Source: RYN-230 sp963813975 (lineage in GTDB: Bacteria; Actinomycetota; Actinomycetes; Streptosporangiales; Streptosporangiaceae). Taken from it: a stretch of DNA of 64,000 nt. Made by a program: the position numbers and the translations under genes. The stretch is taken from positions 2,232,001 to 2,296,000 of the forward strand of contig CAWFAP010000006.1 in NCBI GenBank assembly GCA_963813975.1. The letters are read 5' to 3'. The notes below the pieces were generated by a model. It saw nothing but the letters and a program-made list of their open reading frames with translations, had not been told where the DNA came from and did no database searches. This document shows, piece after piece, positions 47,882 through 56,700 of the stretch (the first letter of the stretch is position 1; each line of letters opens with the position of its first letter).

Positions 47882-49270
47882 CTAGGAATGTGTACTCATA
47901 TCCCTGTCGGACGCGTGAGACCCATACGACTGCAGACCTGATAGCTGGGGCAGCTCGGGGGGGCTGGACTCTGCGCCCACGGTCTCAGTATCGGTGACCA
48001 TCCACACGTGGTTCCGGCCTGCGTTCTTGGCCTGGTACAGAGCCCGGTCGGCGCCCGCGAGCAGGTCCGTCAGCTGGCTGCCCGTAGTCCGCTCCCAGGT
48101 GGTGCCGAGCGCCGCCACCCCGATAGACACAGTAACCTGAAGAGCCTTAGCCCCCGGTTCTTCGCTGATGCTAATCGGCATCTCAGCGATGTGAACGCGC
48201 ACACGCTCAGCAATCTGGCGCGCATCGACCGCGCTAGTCTGCGGCAGTAGAAGCGCGAACTCTTCGCCCCCGAACCGGCCGGCTAGGTCGTAGTCCCGCA
48301 AGAAGATCTTGAAAGTACGCGCAATAGCCTTAAGGGCTTTATCTCCAACTAGGTGACCATGCAGGTCGTTGACCAACTTGAAGTGATCAACGTCGATCAG
48401 GACGAGCGCCAGCGGGGTACGAGTACGTACAGCACGCGCAACCTCGGAGGCTGCCTCACGTTCCCATGTTCCTGCGTTGAGCAGTCCCGTCTTGGAGTCA
48501 ACACGGGATGCGGCCATCAGGTGGGAATGCCTCACCGAGCGCTGCAGCAGCGTGACAAACGGGAGAGCGAAAACGATCGTGAGAGGGCTGACCGCTATGG
48601 CCAGGGTGACGAGAACCGCGACGCACAACTCCGCCACGTCGTTATGGACGTTCTCCCGAGCCAGCAGCAGGTCGCGCACCCGGATCCCAGGGTCCGACCC
48701 CTTGATGGCCGGCACCAGCAGCGCGCTGTTCACCAGCCACTGCATCAGCGCGGCTGCGGCTATGGCCAGGACCCATGCGGTCGGATGGTCCAGCGGGCTG
48801 GGTACCGAGTCGAACCCTGTGTGGGAGAGCGCGTGGAACAGTGCCCCGCTGGCCGCATAGGACAGCCCGATGATCGCCGCGGTGAAGACGCGGCGGTGCA
48901 GGGGGACATGCCGGACCCGCCACTGGGTGAGGCCGAGCCGGATGACCGGCACCAGCATCGCGTAGCCCAGGGGCAGCAGAATTGCGACAGGAAGTTCCCA
49001 GACGCCGTAGATGTCGCTGATCAGTCCGGCGTTCTCACCAGTGCGTTTGGTCAGCTCAACGGTGGCGGCGCCGCACAGGAGCAGGGCCCCGAATATCACG
49101 ATCTGGCGTGGGGACAGGGCGTAGAACTGGCCGACCACCGAGAGCACCGCCAGGTAGGCCACGACCATGGCGACGATGTAGCCCGTCAGCCAGGGCGGCA
49201 GCTCCCAGAGTGGCCAGGCACGGGCAGCTCTGAGTGGCGCATGCATTCGTTTGCACGCTCCCAGCTGCAT
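47882..49270 (-). CDS. membrane diguanylate cyclase 2 (GGEEF, I-site intact)
   Basis: Paralogue of the cyclase at 45522-46895, colinear over its whole length. 462 residues: MQLGACKRMHAP and RAWPLWELPPWLTGYIVAM N-terminus, hydrophobic segments to about residue 240, then the GGDEF domain (DSKTGLLNAGTWEREAASE, LIDVDHFKLVNDLHGHLVGD, GRFGGEEFALLLP). GGEEF lies at 334-338 and the RxxD I-site (RDYD) at 325-328. The catalytic domains of the two copies are much more alike than the sensor regions. ATG 49268-49270 has GGGAGA 6 bases upstream. The Cys-Lys-Arg-Met-His (CKRMH) at residues 6-10 is shared by both copies. Confidence 0.93.
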   Translation of the reverse strand: MQLGACKRMHAPLRAARAWPLWELPPWLTGYIVAMVVAYLAVLSVVGQFYALSPRQIVIFGALLLCGAATVELTKRTGENAGLISDIYGVWELPVAILLPLGYAMLVPVIRLGLTQWRVRHVPLHRRVFTAAIIGLSYAASGALFHALSHTGFDSVPSPLDHPTAWVLAIAAAALMQWLVNSALLVPAIKGSDPGIRVRDLLLARENVHNDVAELCVAVLVTLAIAVSPLTIVFALPFVTLLQRSVRHSHLMAASRVDSKTGLLNAGTWEREAASEVARAVRTRTPLALVLIDVDHFKLVNDLHGHLVGDKALKAIARTFKIFLRDYDLAGRFGGEEFALLLPQTSAVDARQIAERVRVHIAEMPISISEEPGAKALQVTVSIGVAALGTTWERTTGSQLTDLLAGADRALYQAKNAGRNHVWMVTDTETVGAESSPPELPQLSGLQSYGSHASDRDMSTHS

Positions 49271-49319
49271 CAATGTCTCCCTACCAGGCCGGTGGTTCTG
49301 TTCATTGCACGGGGTAAGA

Positions 49320-49385
49320 GCATTGCCCCGTATTGTCACAGGGCCGGTATCCCCCCTGTCAACCCTCCATTACGCATCGGCGTCA
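49320..49385 (-). promoter_or_regulatory. conserved promoter block of cyclase 2
   Basis: Minus strand GTAATGG, AGGGTTGACAG (TTGACA 49357-49362) and CTGTGACAATACG occur in the same order and spacing as at 46945-47010 before cyclase 1, although the flanks differ. Conservation in two otherwise diverged upstream regions marks it as the likely promoter. Confidence 0.6.
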
Positions 49386-49430
49386 GGTTCCCCCTGCCTG
49401 AGTCGCCGTTCAATGACTCTACGTTACCTG

Positions 49431-49461
49431 TTGAGTCAAGTCTGACGTCATCATGACTCAA
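49431..49461. promoter_or_regulatory. nested palindromes upstream of array 2
   Basis: TTGAGTCA (49431-49438) and TGACTCAA (49454-49461) form a perfect 8-bp inverted repeat, enclosing the palindrome TGACGTCA (49443-49450). It lies midway between the divergent cyclase 2 and array 2, so one regulator could serve both. Confidence 0.6.
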
Positions 49462-49519
49462 AGCGGGACTTTTCGCCCGATGTTGCGCTACCACACATAC
49501 AACCCGACCCCGCGAGCGC

Positions 49520-49838
49520 AGGAAGGAGACCTCATGACCCACGGATGGGGATGACCCGCACACCCGCCACCAACCACCACCCCAGGAAGGAGAACCCCAT
49601 GACCCACGGATGGGGATGACCCGCACACCCGCCACCAACCACCACCCCAGGAAGGAGAACCCCATGACCCACGGATGGGGATGACCCGCACACCCGCCAC
49701 CAACCACCACCCCAGGAAGGAGAACCCCATGACCCACGGATGGGGATGACCCGCACACCCGCCACCAACCACCACCCCAGGAAGGAGAACCCCATGACCC
49801 ACGGATGGGGATGACCCGCACACCCGCCACCACCAAAT
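49520..49838 (+). repeat. tandem array 2: five minicistrons, 65-bp period
   Basis: Perfect 65-bp direct repeats with ATGs at 49534, 49599, 49664, 49729 and 49794. Each unit is a 6-codon ORF and stop, a C/A-rich spacer without stable structure, and AGGAAGGAG. The period is not a multiple of three. The first unit has a slightly different junction (GACCTC before the ATG instead of GAACCCC). Downstream lies only the 3' end of a minus-strand transporter, so the array stands alone. Confidence 0.92.
49534..49554 (+). CDS. minicistron MTHGWG, first of five
   Basis: Seven codons including the TGA stop, encoding MTHGWG. AGGAAGGAG lies 6-7 bases before the ATG. Identical copies start at 49599, 49664, 49729 and 49794. 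The peptide aligns with MTATTHWG of array 1 (shared MT, His, Trp-Gly and stop), although the spacers are unrelated. Translation is inferred, not shown. Confidence 0.6.
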   Translation: MTHGWG

Positions 49839-49890
49839 CTGCCTGGCCCGGATCACGACTAGATCGCGCAGGAATCGCGGAACTCGCCAG

Positions 49891-51125
49891 TCAGCTCGCC
49901 CGTGGGCGCGTCAACGCGACCACGATGGCCGCCACCGCGCCGATGGCGCCCCCGGCGGCGATGACCAGGCTGGGCGCGAACCGTTCTGCGGCCGCCCCGG
50001 CCAGGATCATGGCCACCCCCTGTCCCAGGCTCATTCCCCCCTGGGCGATTCCGAACGCCTGGCTTCGCTGGGGCGGGGGGGTGGCCTGCACGAACGCGGC
50101 GTTAGCGGCGACCTGATAGCAGTCGAAGATCCCGCTGGCCGTGAGGATGGCCAGAGCGGCCGGCAAGGCGGGACGGAAGACGAAGAAGATCAGCACGCCA
50201 GGCGCCAGCGGGGCGATGCGGGTCATCCACCGTAGCCGTCGCCCCGGGCTCACCAGGCGGCTGAATCCCACCGCGCCCAGGGAGGCGCCCAGCGCGGCCG
50301 CAGCCAGGATCAGGCCCGCCGCCAGGTCTCCGCCACCGAGTGACTGGGAAAGCGGTGCCACCACGCCCTCGGGCACGTCGTAGAACGCTACGAGCCAGCC
50401 GAGCAGCATGGACGTGCGCAGCGCGGGATTACCGAACACCAGCCGGACCCCCGCGCTGACGTCCGACAGTGACAAGGGACTGGTCCCCGGCGCGGTGCGG
50501 GCGGTGGGCCTGGCCCGCACCAGGGCTCGAGTGATCAGGGCCGAGACGAGGAAGGTGGCCGAGTTCGACCAGCAGTGAGGTCCCGACGCCGAACAATGCA
50601 ACGATCGCGCCACCCGCGGCGAACCCGATGACCTGAGCGAACTGGAGGGTCGTGAGCGTGACTGCGGTACCGAGCACGTAGAGGTCGCCGGTGAGGATGT
50701 CGGGGTACAGCGCGGCGCGCGCCGCGTTGAAGGGCGCACCGATCAGGGTCACGACACCGAAGATGCAGATCATCAGGAACACCGGCATCCCGGGTATGGC
50801 CATGATGGCCACGAGCACCGCGCGGCTGAGGTCACTGGCGATCATCACCTGCCTGCGCGGCAGCCGGTCGGCCAGACCAGACAGGGTCAGGCCGCCAACG
50901 AAAAGCCGGCACGATGCTGACGGCAAAGGTGACAGCGGCCAGCAGCGCCGAGCCTGTGCGCTGGAAGACCAGCAGGGTGAGTGCGACCCTGGCCAGCTGA
51001 TCCCCGGCGACGGACAGCACCTGGGCCGTCCACAGCGCCCGGAACTCCGAGATCCCGAAGACCTCGCGGAAGGTCGATGGGCTTTGCGACGCAGCGACCC
51101 TGCCGGGCGGGGTCTGGTCGTTCAA
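49891..51125 (-). pseudogene. MFS transporter with two frameshifts
   Basis: Three overlapping frames together make one 12-TM MFS protein of about 410 residues. MNDQTPPGRVAAS to TFREVFGISEFRALWTAQVLSVAGDQLARVALTLLVF (N-terminus, to about 50905) is followed by LFVGGLTLSGLADRLPRRQVMIASDLSRA (motif A, to about 50565) and then NSATFLVSALITRALV through to FAPSLVIAAGGAIGA. Each break needs one base restored. The family is that of small-molecule exporters of the DHA3 type; substrate unknown. The rest of the sequence is well conserved, so the breaks are recent or artefactual. Confidence 0.8.
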
Positions 51126-51388
51126 CGGGATCCTGGATTCCCCGCTTGCGATCTGCTCCTCCTTCAGGCCAACCCGCCCCCGCCGCTGCGCAGCGGCCGT
51201 TATTCAGCTGGTACGAGCGACCCCCGCCTCCCGGTCACGATCCGTGATCGCTCACCAGCTTCTAGTAGGAACGTTACCGACATACGATTGCGCAGCACCG
51301 TTCTTGTCAAGAAGAGAGCGCGCGATATCCGGCCTGCAGGCTGACCGTGAGGTCGAGCCGTGTGAGCCGGCGCCCTTTCCGGGCCCCC
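51126..51388. other. gap between MFS gene and pheT stop
   Basis: 263 bases, moderately AT-rich; a promoter for the MFS gene is expected here. Nothing specific recognised. Confidence 0.35.
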
Positions 51389-54025
51389 TCAGGACGGCCC
51401 GCGGAGCGCCGCACCCAGCCGGCGGGCGGCCTCCTCGACGGCGGCGTCCCGCGCGGCGGTGGTCTCCTCCGCCGTCAGCGTCCGGTCCGGCGCACGGAAC
51501 CGCAGCGTGTAGGCCAGGGACTTGCGGCCCGGGCCGGCCTGCTCGCCGGTGTAGACGTCGAAGAGGCGGACCTCCTCGAGCAGTCCCCGGTACTCGCTGT
51601 GCCCAACGCCCTCGACCAGTGCGTCTTCCACTTCAGCGGCGGCCACGCTCTCCGGCACGAGCAGCGCGACGTCCTGGGTGGCCACCGGATATGGCGAGAT
51701 CGCCGGCGCCTCGACGGGGCCGAGGGCCGCCGCGGCGGTCTCGATCACCGACAGGTCCAGCTCCATCGCGGAGGTCCGGGGCGGCAGGCCGAACGCGGTG
51801 ATGACCCGCGGGTGCAGCTCACCTGCGTGCCCGGCTAGCCACTCCTGTCCTTCCTCTGCCTGGACGAACAGCGCGGCACAGCGGCCCGGGTGCCACGGCG
51901 GGGTCTGGTCGGCCCGGATGTGGAATGGAACCCGGTTGTCCCGCAGGACCTGGCGGGCCGCCTCGACGGCGTCCTGCCAGCCCCCGGGGCGTCCCTGGCC
52001 CCACCAGCCGTCCAGTTCGCGCTCGCCGACGACAACGGCCGCGATGTGCAGTGGCTGCTCAGGCAGCGCGGCTTCCAGGGTCGCCACCTCGTGCACCGTG
52101 GGCCCGCGGTCCGTGCGCAGGATGGGGGCGGCGCGCGGGCCGTTGCGGTGCTGCAGGAAGACGCGCCCGCTCTCGAACAGGCCGACATCGGTGAAGCCGC
52201 GGCCGATGTTGCGGAGCAGGACCCGCAGCAGGCCAGGCAGCACCATGGTGCGCATCAGCGGCTCGTCGTCGCTGAGCGGGTTGGCGATCACCGGGGCGCG
52301 GCGCCGCGGGTCGTCCTCGGGCAGCAGCAGCCGGTCGAAATCGGCGCCGGAGGTGAAGGGCATGCTGAGCACTTCGACATAACCGGACCAGGCCAGGGAG
52401 CGGCTGATGGTGCGGCGCAGCCGCTGCCGCTCGGTGAGCCCGCGTCCTGCCGCGGCCCGCGGCGTGCGGACCGGGACGTTCTCGTAGCCCTCCAGCCGGA
52501 TGACCTCTTCGGCAAGGTCCCAGGGATACCGCAGGTCTGGCCGCCAGGACGCGGGCATGACCGCCAGCATCTGCTTGCTGCGGTCGTGCTTGCCATGGTC
52601 AGGGCGCTGGTAGCGGTTGGCTCCGGTCCCGGTGACCACGCGGCCTGGGGCGGTCCCGGTGGCCGTGTCGGGCTCCTGGGGCCGGCTGGCCGGCTCGGAC
52701 ACCTCACAGCCCACGTCGTGCAGCCGGCGCAGGACAGCGTCGCGGCCGTACACCGTGCCGGCCACCTTGTCCGGGTAGTCCACGGCCATGGTGATCGTTA
52801 CCTGCGGCACGTCCACCTGGGCGTGGGTGCAGCCGGGCACGGCCGTCCCGCCGCCCAGCTTGGCCAGCAGCGCCACCGCCTTGGCCGTGACCTGCAGCGG
52901 CAGCTCGCGGTCCACGCCCCGCTCGAACCGGTAGGACGCCTCGCTGAACAGCCGGTGCCTGCGGCTTTCCCGGGCGATGGCCCGGGCGTCGAAGTGCGCG
53001 GCCTCGATCACCAGGCCGGCGGAGGTGCCGGAGATCTCGGTGGACAAGCCGCCCATGGTGCCGGCCATCGAGATGGCCCCCGAGGAGTCCGCGATCACGA
53101 CGTCATCCGGGTCGAGTTCGCGCACTACGTGGTCGAGAGTCTCCAGCTTCTCTCCGGGCTGGGCCCGGCGCACCACGATGGGCCCGCTGAGCCGGTCGCC
53201 GTCGAACGCGTGCAGCGGCTGGCCCAGCTCGAGCATCAGGTAGTTGGTGATGTCGACGGCCAGGGACACATTGCGCATCCCGGACCGGGCCAGCCGGATC
53301 CGCATGGGCAGCGGCGTGGGCGCGGCCGGGTTGAAGCCGCGCACCTCGCGGAGCACGAAGCGGTCGCACGCGGTGGGGTCCCCGATGCTGGCCGGATGCA
53401 CCTGGTCAGACACCCTGGTGACGTCGGCCGGCAGGTCAGCGTAGGCCGGGTCGGTGAAACGCACTCCGTAGGACGTGGCCAGCTCCCGGGACACGCCGCG
53501 GACCGAGAGCGCGTAGCCCCGGTCCGGGGTGACCGCGATGTCGAGCACGTGGTCAGCGAGCCCGGCGTACGGCACGAAGTCCGAGCCCAGCGGCGCGTCC
53601 GGAGGCAGCACCAGGATGCCGGAATGATCGCCACCGAGGCCGAGCTCGTCGGCCGAGCAGATCATCCCCTCGGATATGTGCCCGTAGGTCTTCCGGGCGC
53701 CGATCTCGAACCCGCCGGGCAGCCGGGCCCCGGGCAGGGCCAGCGGCACCCGGTCCCCGGCCGAGAAGTTGACCGCACCGCAGATGACCCCGCGCGCCTC
53801 GTCGGCCCCGGTGCTGACCTGGCAGTACCTGACCGGCTTCTTGAAGCCGGTGAGTTCCTCGATCGCGGTGACCTCCGCGACCACGACTCCCTCGATGTCG
53901 TGGCCCACCTGATCGACCGACTCGACCTCCAGGCCCGCCGCAGTCAGGCGGCGGCCCACCTCCGCCGGATCGGTGTCCGGCTCCAGGCCGGCCACCTCGA
54001 GCACCCAGTTCAGTGAGACGCGCAT
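51389..54025 (-). CDS. pheT: phenylalanyl-tRNA synthetase, beta subunit
   Basis: 878 residues, partner of PheS in the alpha2-beta2 enzyme. Domains in order: MRVSLNWVLEV start and EMAP/OB tRNA-binding domain (about 40-150: VVVAEVTAIEEL, GRICGAVNF-type AVNFSAGDRVPLALPGA), B3/B4 editing domain (FDGDRLSGPIVVRRA, SGAISMAGTMGG), B5 domain, catalytic-like domain (RRTISRSLAWSGYVEVLSMPF, NPLSDDEPLMRTMVLPGLL), and the C-terminal FDX-ACB anticodon domain (AISPYPVATQDVALLVPE). The B5 domain carries an insertion of about 42 residues rich in Pro/Thr/Gly/Arg (from EPASRPQEPD to KHDRSKQ), unusual for the family. The ATG overlaps the pheS stop by one base. Confidence 0.96.
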   Translation of the reverse strand: MRVSLNWVLEVAGLEPDTDPAEVGRRLTAAGLEVESVDQVGHDIEGVVVAEVTAIEELTGFKKPVRYCQVSTGADEARGVICGAVNFSAGDRVPLALPGARLPGGFEIGARKTYGHISEGMICSADELGLGGDHSGILVLPPDAPLGSDFVPYAGLADHVLDIAVTPDRGYALSVRGVSRELATSYGVRFTDPAYADLPADVTRVSDQVHPASIGDPTACDRFVLREVRGFNPAAPTPLPMRIRLARSGMRNVSLAVDITNYLMLELGQPLHAFDGDRLSGPIVVRRAQPGEKLETLDHVVRELDPDDVVIADSSGAISMAGTMGGLSTEISGTSAGLVIEAAHFDARAIARESRRHRLFSEASYRFERGVDRELPLQVTAKAVALLAKLGGGTAVPGCTHAQVDVPQVTITMAVDYPDKVAGTVYGRDAVLRRLHDVGCEVSEPASRPQEPDTATGTAPGRVVTGTGANRYQRPDHGKHDRSKQMLAVMPASWRPDLRYPWDLAEEVIRLEGYENVPVRTPRAAAGRGLTERQRLRRTISRSLAWSGYVEVLSMPFTSGADFDRLLLPEDDPRRRAPVIANPLSDDEPLMRTMVLPGLLRVLLRNIGRGFTDVGLFESGRVFLQHRNGPRAAPILRTDRGPTVHEVATLEAALPEQPLHIAAVVVGERELDGWWGQGRPGGWQDAVEAARQVLRDNRVPFHIRADQTPPWHPGRCAALFVQAEEGQEWLAGHAGELHPRVITAFGLPPRTSAMELDLSVIETAAAALGPVEAPAISPYPVATQDVALLVPESVAAAEVEDALVEGVGHSEYRGLLEEVRLFDVYTGEQAGPGRKSLAYTLRFRAPDRTLTAEETTAARDAAVEEAARRLGAALRGPS

Positions 54026-55146
54026 CAGGCCTCCACCCCGAAAGCCCGGCTGAAGCGGACGTCGCCCTCGAGGGTGTCCCTGATGTCGGTCACCCCGTGG
54101 CGGACCATGAGGGTCCGCTCGATGCCCAGCCCGAATGCGAAGCCGCTGTAACGGTCCGGGTCGATTCCGCAGGCGATCAGCACCCGCGGGTTCACCATGC
54201 CGCAGCCGGCCAGCTCGATCCAGCCCTGGGACCGGCATACCCGGCATGGCGGCCCGCCGGGCCTGGTCGAAGCGCCCCGGCAGACGTGGCATTCCATCGA
54301 CACGTCGGCGGACGGCTCGGTGAACGGGAAGTAGTCCGGCCGCAGCCTGGTGCGCAGCCCCTCGCCGAACATGGCGTCCACGAAGGCCCGGATGGCGCCA
54401 CGCAGGTCGGCCATGGTCAGGCCCTCGTCCACGGCCAGGCACTCGATCTGGTGGAACACGGGGCTGTGCGTGGCGTCGAGGGCGTCACTGCGGTAGCAGC
54501 GGCCCGGGCTGACCACGTACAGCGGCAGCGGCCGGGTGAGCATCGCCCGGATCTGCACCGGCGAGGTGTGCGTGCGGAGCACCATGCCCGAGTGCTCGCT
54601 GCCGTCCGGCCCGGCGACGAACAACGTGTCCTGCATATCCCGGGCCGGATGGTCGGGCGGGAAGTTGAGGGCGTCGAAGTTGTACCACTCGGCTTCGATC
54701 TCGGGGCCTTCGGCGACCTCGTAGCCCATGGACACGAAGACGTCGGCCAGCCGCTCGCCGACCGTGGTGACCGGATGCCTGGCCCCCCGGGGGTGGTGGT
54801 CCCAGGGCAGCGTGACGTCAACGGCTTCCTCGATCAGGACGCGCTGGTCACGTTCTTCCTCCAGGACCTGCTGCCGGGCCGCGAGCGCCTGGCTGACCTC
54901 GCGCATCGTGGTGCCGATCCGCTTGCCGGCCTCGGCGCGCGCTCCCGGGGGGAGGGCACCGATCTCGGCGTTGGCCAGGCGCAGCGGCGACCGGTCCCCG
55001 GCGTGCGCCAGCCGGGCGGCCTTGAGCTCATCCAGTGTCCCCGCCGCGGCGACGGCGGCCAGCGCCTCGTCCCGCATGCGGGATACCTCCCCGGGAGACA
55101 GGCTGGCCACCTCCACGGGGTCGTACTGCTTATTCGGTGCGGACAT
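54025..55146 (-). CDS. pheS: phenylalanyl-tRNA synthetase, alpha subunit
   Basis: 373 residues of the class II catalytic subunit. An N-terminal coiled coil (about 10-95) is followed by the core: HPVTTVGERLADVFVSMGYEVAEGPEIE, FDALNFPPDHPARDMQDTLF (motif 1/2 region), VLRTHTSPVQIRAML, GRCYRSDALDATHSPVFHQIE (motif 2), and motif 3 GFAFGLGIERTLMVRHGVTDIRD. A CHVC-xn-CRVC arrangement (ECHVCRG, PCRVCRS) marks the zinc-binding insert found in actinobacterial PheS. The first of the pheST pair; start ATG 55144-55146. Confidence 0.97.
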   Translation of the reverse strand: MSAPNKQYDPVEVASLSPGEVSRMRDEALAAVAAAGTLDELKAARLAHAGDRSPLRLANAEIGALPPGARAEAGKRIGTTMREVSQALAARQQVLEEERDQRVLIEEAVDVTLPWDHHPRGARHPVTTVGERLADVFVSMGYEVAEGPEIEAEWYNFDALNFPPDHPARDMQDTLFVAGPDGSEHSGMVLRTHTSPVQIRAMLTRPLPLYVVSPGRCYRSDALDATHSPVFHQIECLAVDEGLTMADLRGAIRAFVDAMFGEGLRTRLRPDYFPFTEPSADVSMECHVCRGASTRPGGPPCRVCRSQGWIELAGCGMVNPRVLIACGIDPDRYSGFAFGLGIERTLMVRHGVTDIRDTLEGDVRFSRAFGVEA

Positions 55147-55350
55147 CGTCCTGCTTCCTGCGGCCGTATAGGAGAAGGGAAAGTCTGGGCGGGCTGCGAG
55201 TCATCCTGAGGCGAATGACTGGGCGCGGCCAGGCCGGCACCCGGAGCCCGCAGCCTCTGGCCCACCGGAGGGAGTCGCGGAGGGACGGCCGCGGGCCGCC
55301 CAGGCTCGCTCCCAGGGTCATGCCCCGGGCCGCAGCACTCCGCCCCCCGC
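55147..55350. other. leader region of pheST
   Basis: 204 bases between the histidine-kinase gene stop and pheS. I looked for a T-box (specifier loop, TGGNACC antiterminator motif) and did not find one. Confidence 0.35.
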
Positions 55351-56634
55351 CTACCCGAAGTCGGGCAGCCCGGTGGGCATGGTAAATCGGAATTCGGCAC
55401 CGCCACCGGGCGCACGCTGCACGGTGATCGTCCCCCCATGGGCCTCGACCAGGCCCTTCACGATGTACAGGCCGAGCCCGGCGCCGCCGCGGCGCTTTGC
55501 GCGCCAGAACTGCCGGAAGATCCGCGGCACCATCTCCGGCGGCACGCCGTCGCCCTCATCGCGCACCGCGACCGTAACCGCGGCTGCCTCAGCAGGACCA
55601 TGAGCCACAAGAGAACCATTGACCGTGCCGGTCCCGCCGAGGCGGGTCATCGCCCGGGCGGGAAGGTCGTCCACCGGCTGTATCACAATCGTCACGGTAC
55701 CAGCCCCGTGCCGGACCGCGTTCTCCACCAGGTTGCCGAGGATCTGGTCAACCTTGTCCGCGTCCAGCCAGGTCTCCGGCAACTCCCCGGTGACCTCGAT
55801 CCGGAAGCGGCCCGGCGGGTCACCGGCGGCGACCCGGCCCGCGACGATCTTCTCCGCGCGGTGCGGGATGTCCACCAGCTGGCGATGCACTTCGATCCGG
55901 CCGGCCTCGATCCGGGACACGTCCAGCAGCTCGGTGATGAGCCGGGTCACCCGGTCGGCATCGGCATTGACGGTCTCCAGCATCACCCGCTTCTGGTCGT
56001 CGGTGAACCGGGTCCACTTGGCCAGCAGCGTGGCGGTGAAGCCTTTCACGCTCGTCAGCGGGGACCGCAATTCGTGGGCGACGGTGGAGACCAGGTCAGC
56101 GCGGCTGCGTTCCAGGCGGATCCGCTGCTGCGTGCCGCGCAGGCTGATCGCGAGGCGCTGGACATCGCCCGGCTTGACCGGCCCGGGCCAGTCCCGCCCG
56201 GCGGGCGGAGTGCAGCGGGGTACCCGGACGTAACCCATGGTGACCAGGAACTCGGTGCCATCCGGAAGGTAGAGCGGCAGTTCCGGATGACGGGTGCGGG
56301 TCGACAGCCCCCGGTACGGGTCGACGCACGCCCACCAGCCGCGGCCCTCCGAGTCGCGCATCGGGAGCACCTGCCGGACATCGCGGCCCAGCGCATTGAG
56401 GGTCGCGATCCCGGTCAGCCGGCTGGCCGCGTGGTTGAACACCACGATCCGGCCGAGGTGGTCGGCGACCACGAGCCCGTCAGGCAGGTCGTCTGCGCAG
56501 ACCAGGCCACCCGAGGCCACGACCTGGCCGGCGGGCACACTCGCCAGGGCGGTCGGCGCCGAATCGGGCCTGGACCTGTCCACTAGACCGCCGCCTCCGT
56601 CCGGCTCCTGAGCTGAGTTCCCTGGATGACGCAA
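55351..56634 (-). CDS. PAS-domain sensor histidine kinase
   Basis: 427-residue cytosolic kinase. PAS-like domain about 48-135 (LPDGLVVADHLGRIVVFNHAASRLTG), H-box VSTVAHELRSPLTSVKGF with phospho-acceptor His187, N-box QILGNLVENAVRHG, G1 VRDEGDGVPPEM and G2 GGAGLGLYIVKGLVEAHGG. No transmembrane segment, and no response-regulator gene beside it. The same kind of kinase sits between the SpoU methylase and pheS in other actinomycetes. Catalytic motifs are complete; the signal is unknown. Confidence 0.92.
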   Translation of the reverse strand: MRHPGNSAQEPDGGGGLVDRSRPDSAPTALASVPAGQVVASGGLVCADDLPDGLVVADHLGRIVVFNHAASRLTGIATLNALGRDVRQVLPMRDSEGRGWWACVDPYRGLSTRTRHPELPLYLPDGTEFLVTMGYVRVPRCTPPAGRDWPGPVKPGDVQRLAISLRGTQQRIRLERSRADLVSTVAHELRSPLTSVKGFTATLLAKWTRFTDDQKRVMLETVNADADRVTRLITELLDVSRIEAGRIEVHRQLVDIPHRAEKIVAGRVAAGDPPGRFRIEVTGELPETWLDADKVDQILGNLVENAVRHGAGTVTIVIQPVDDLPARAMTRLGGTGTVNGSLVAHGPAEAAAVTVAVRDEGDGVPPEMVPRIFRQFWRAKRRGGAGLGLYIVKGLVEAHGGTITVQRAPGGGAEFRFTMPTGLPDFG

Positions 56635-56700
56635 TGTGATCAGACTCTAGCGCCTGCGCCGCCGAATGCGGCAGCCCCCAGGCCTGGCATTCAGGGGACG

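Noticed and set aside
47217..49838. Arrays read as CRISPR or as VNTR spacers
   Set aside because: There are no unique spacers between repeats; the whole unit is identical, contains ATG, stop and Shine-Dalgarno, and no cas gene is near.
49336..49856. Antisense repeat proteins across array 2 (VRVIPIRGSWG type)
   Set aside because: Same reason: a stop-free 65-bp unit read in rotating frames, with no start signal.
51890..54016. Very long plus-strand open frame opposite pheT
   Set aside because: High-GC shadow of pheT; Arg/Gly/His/Val-rich without motifs, whereas pheT in the other strand is unmistakable.
55147..55350. T-box riboswitch before pheS
   Set aside because: No specifier loop or conserved antiterminator bulge sequence found.
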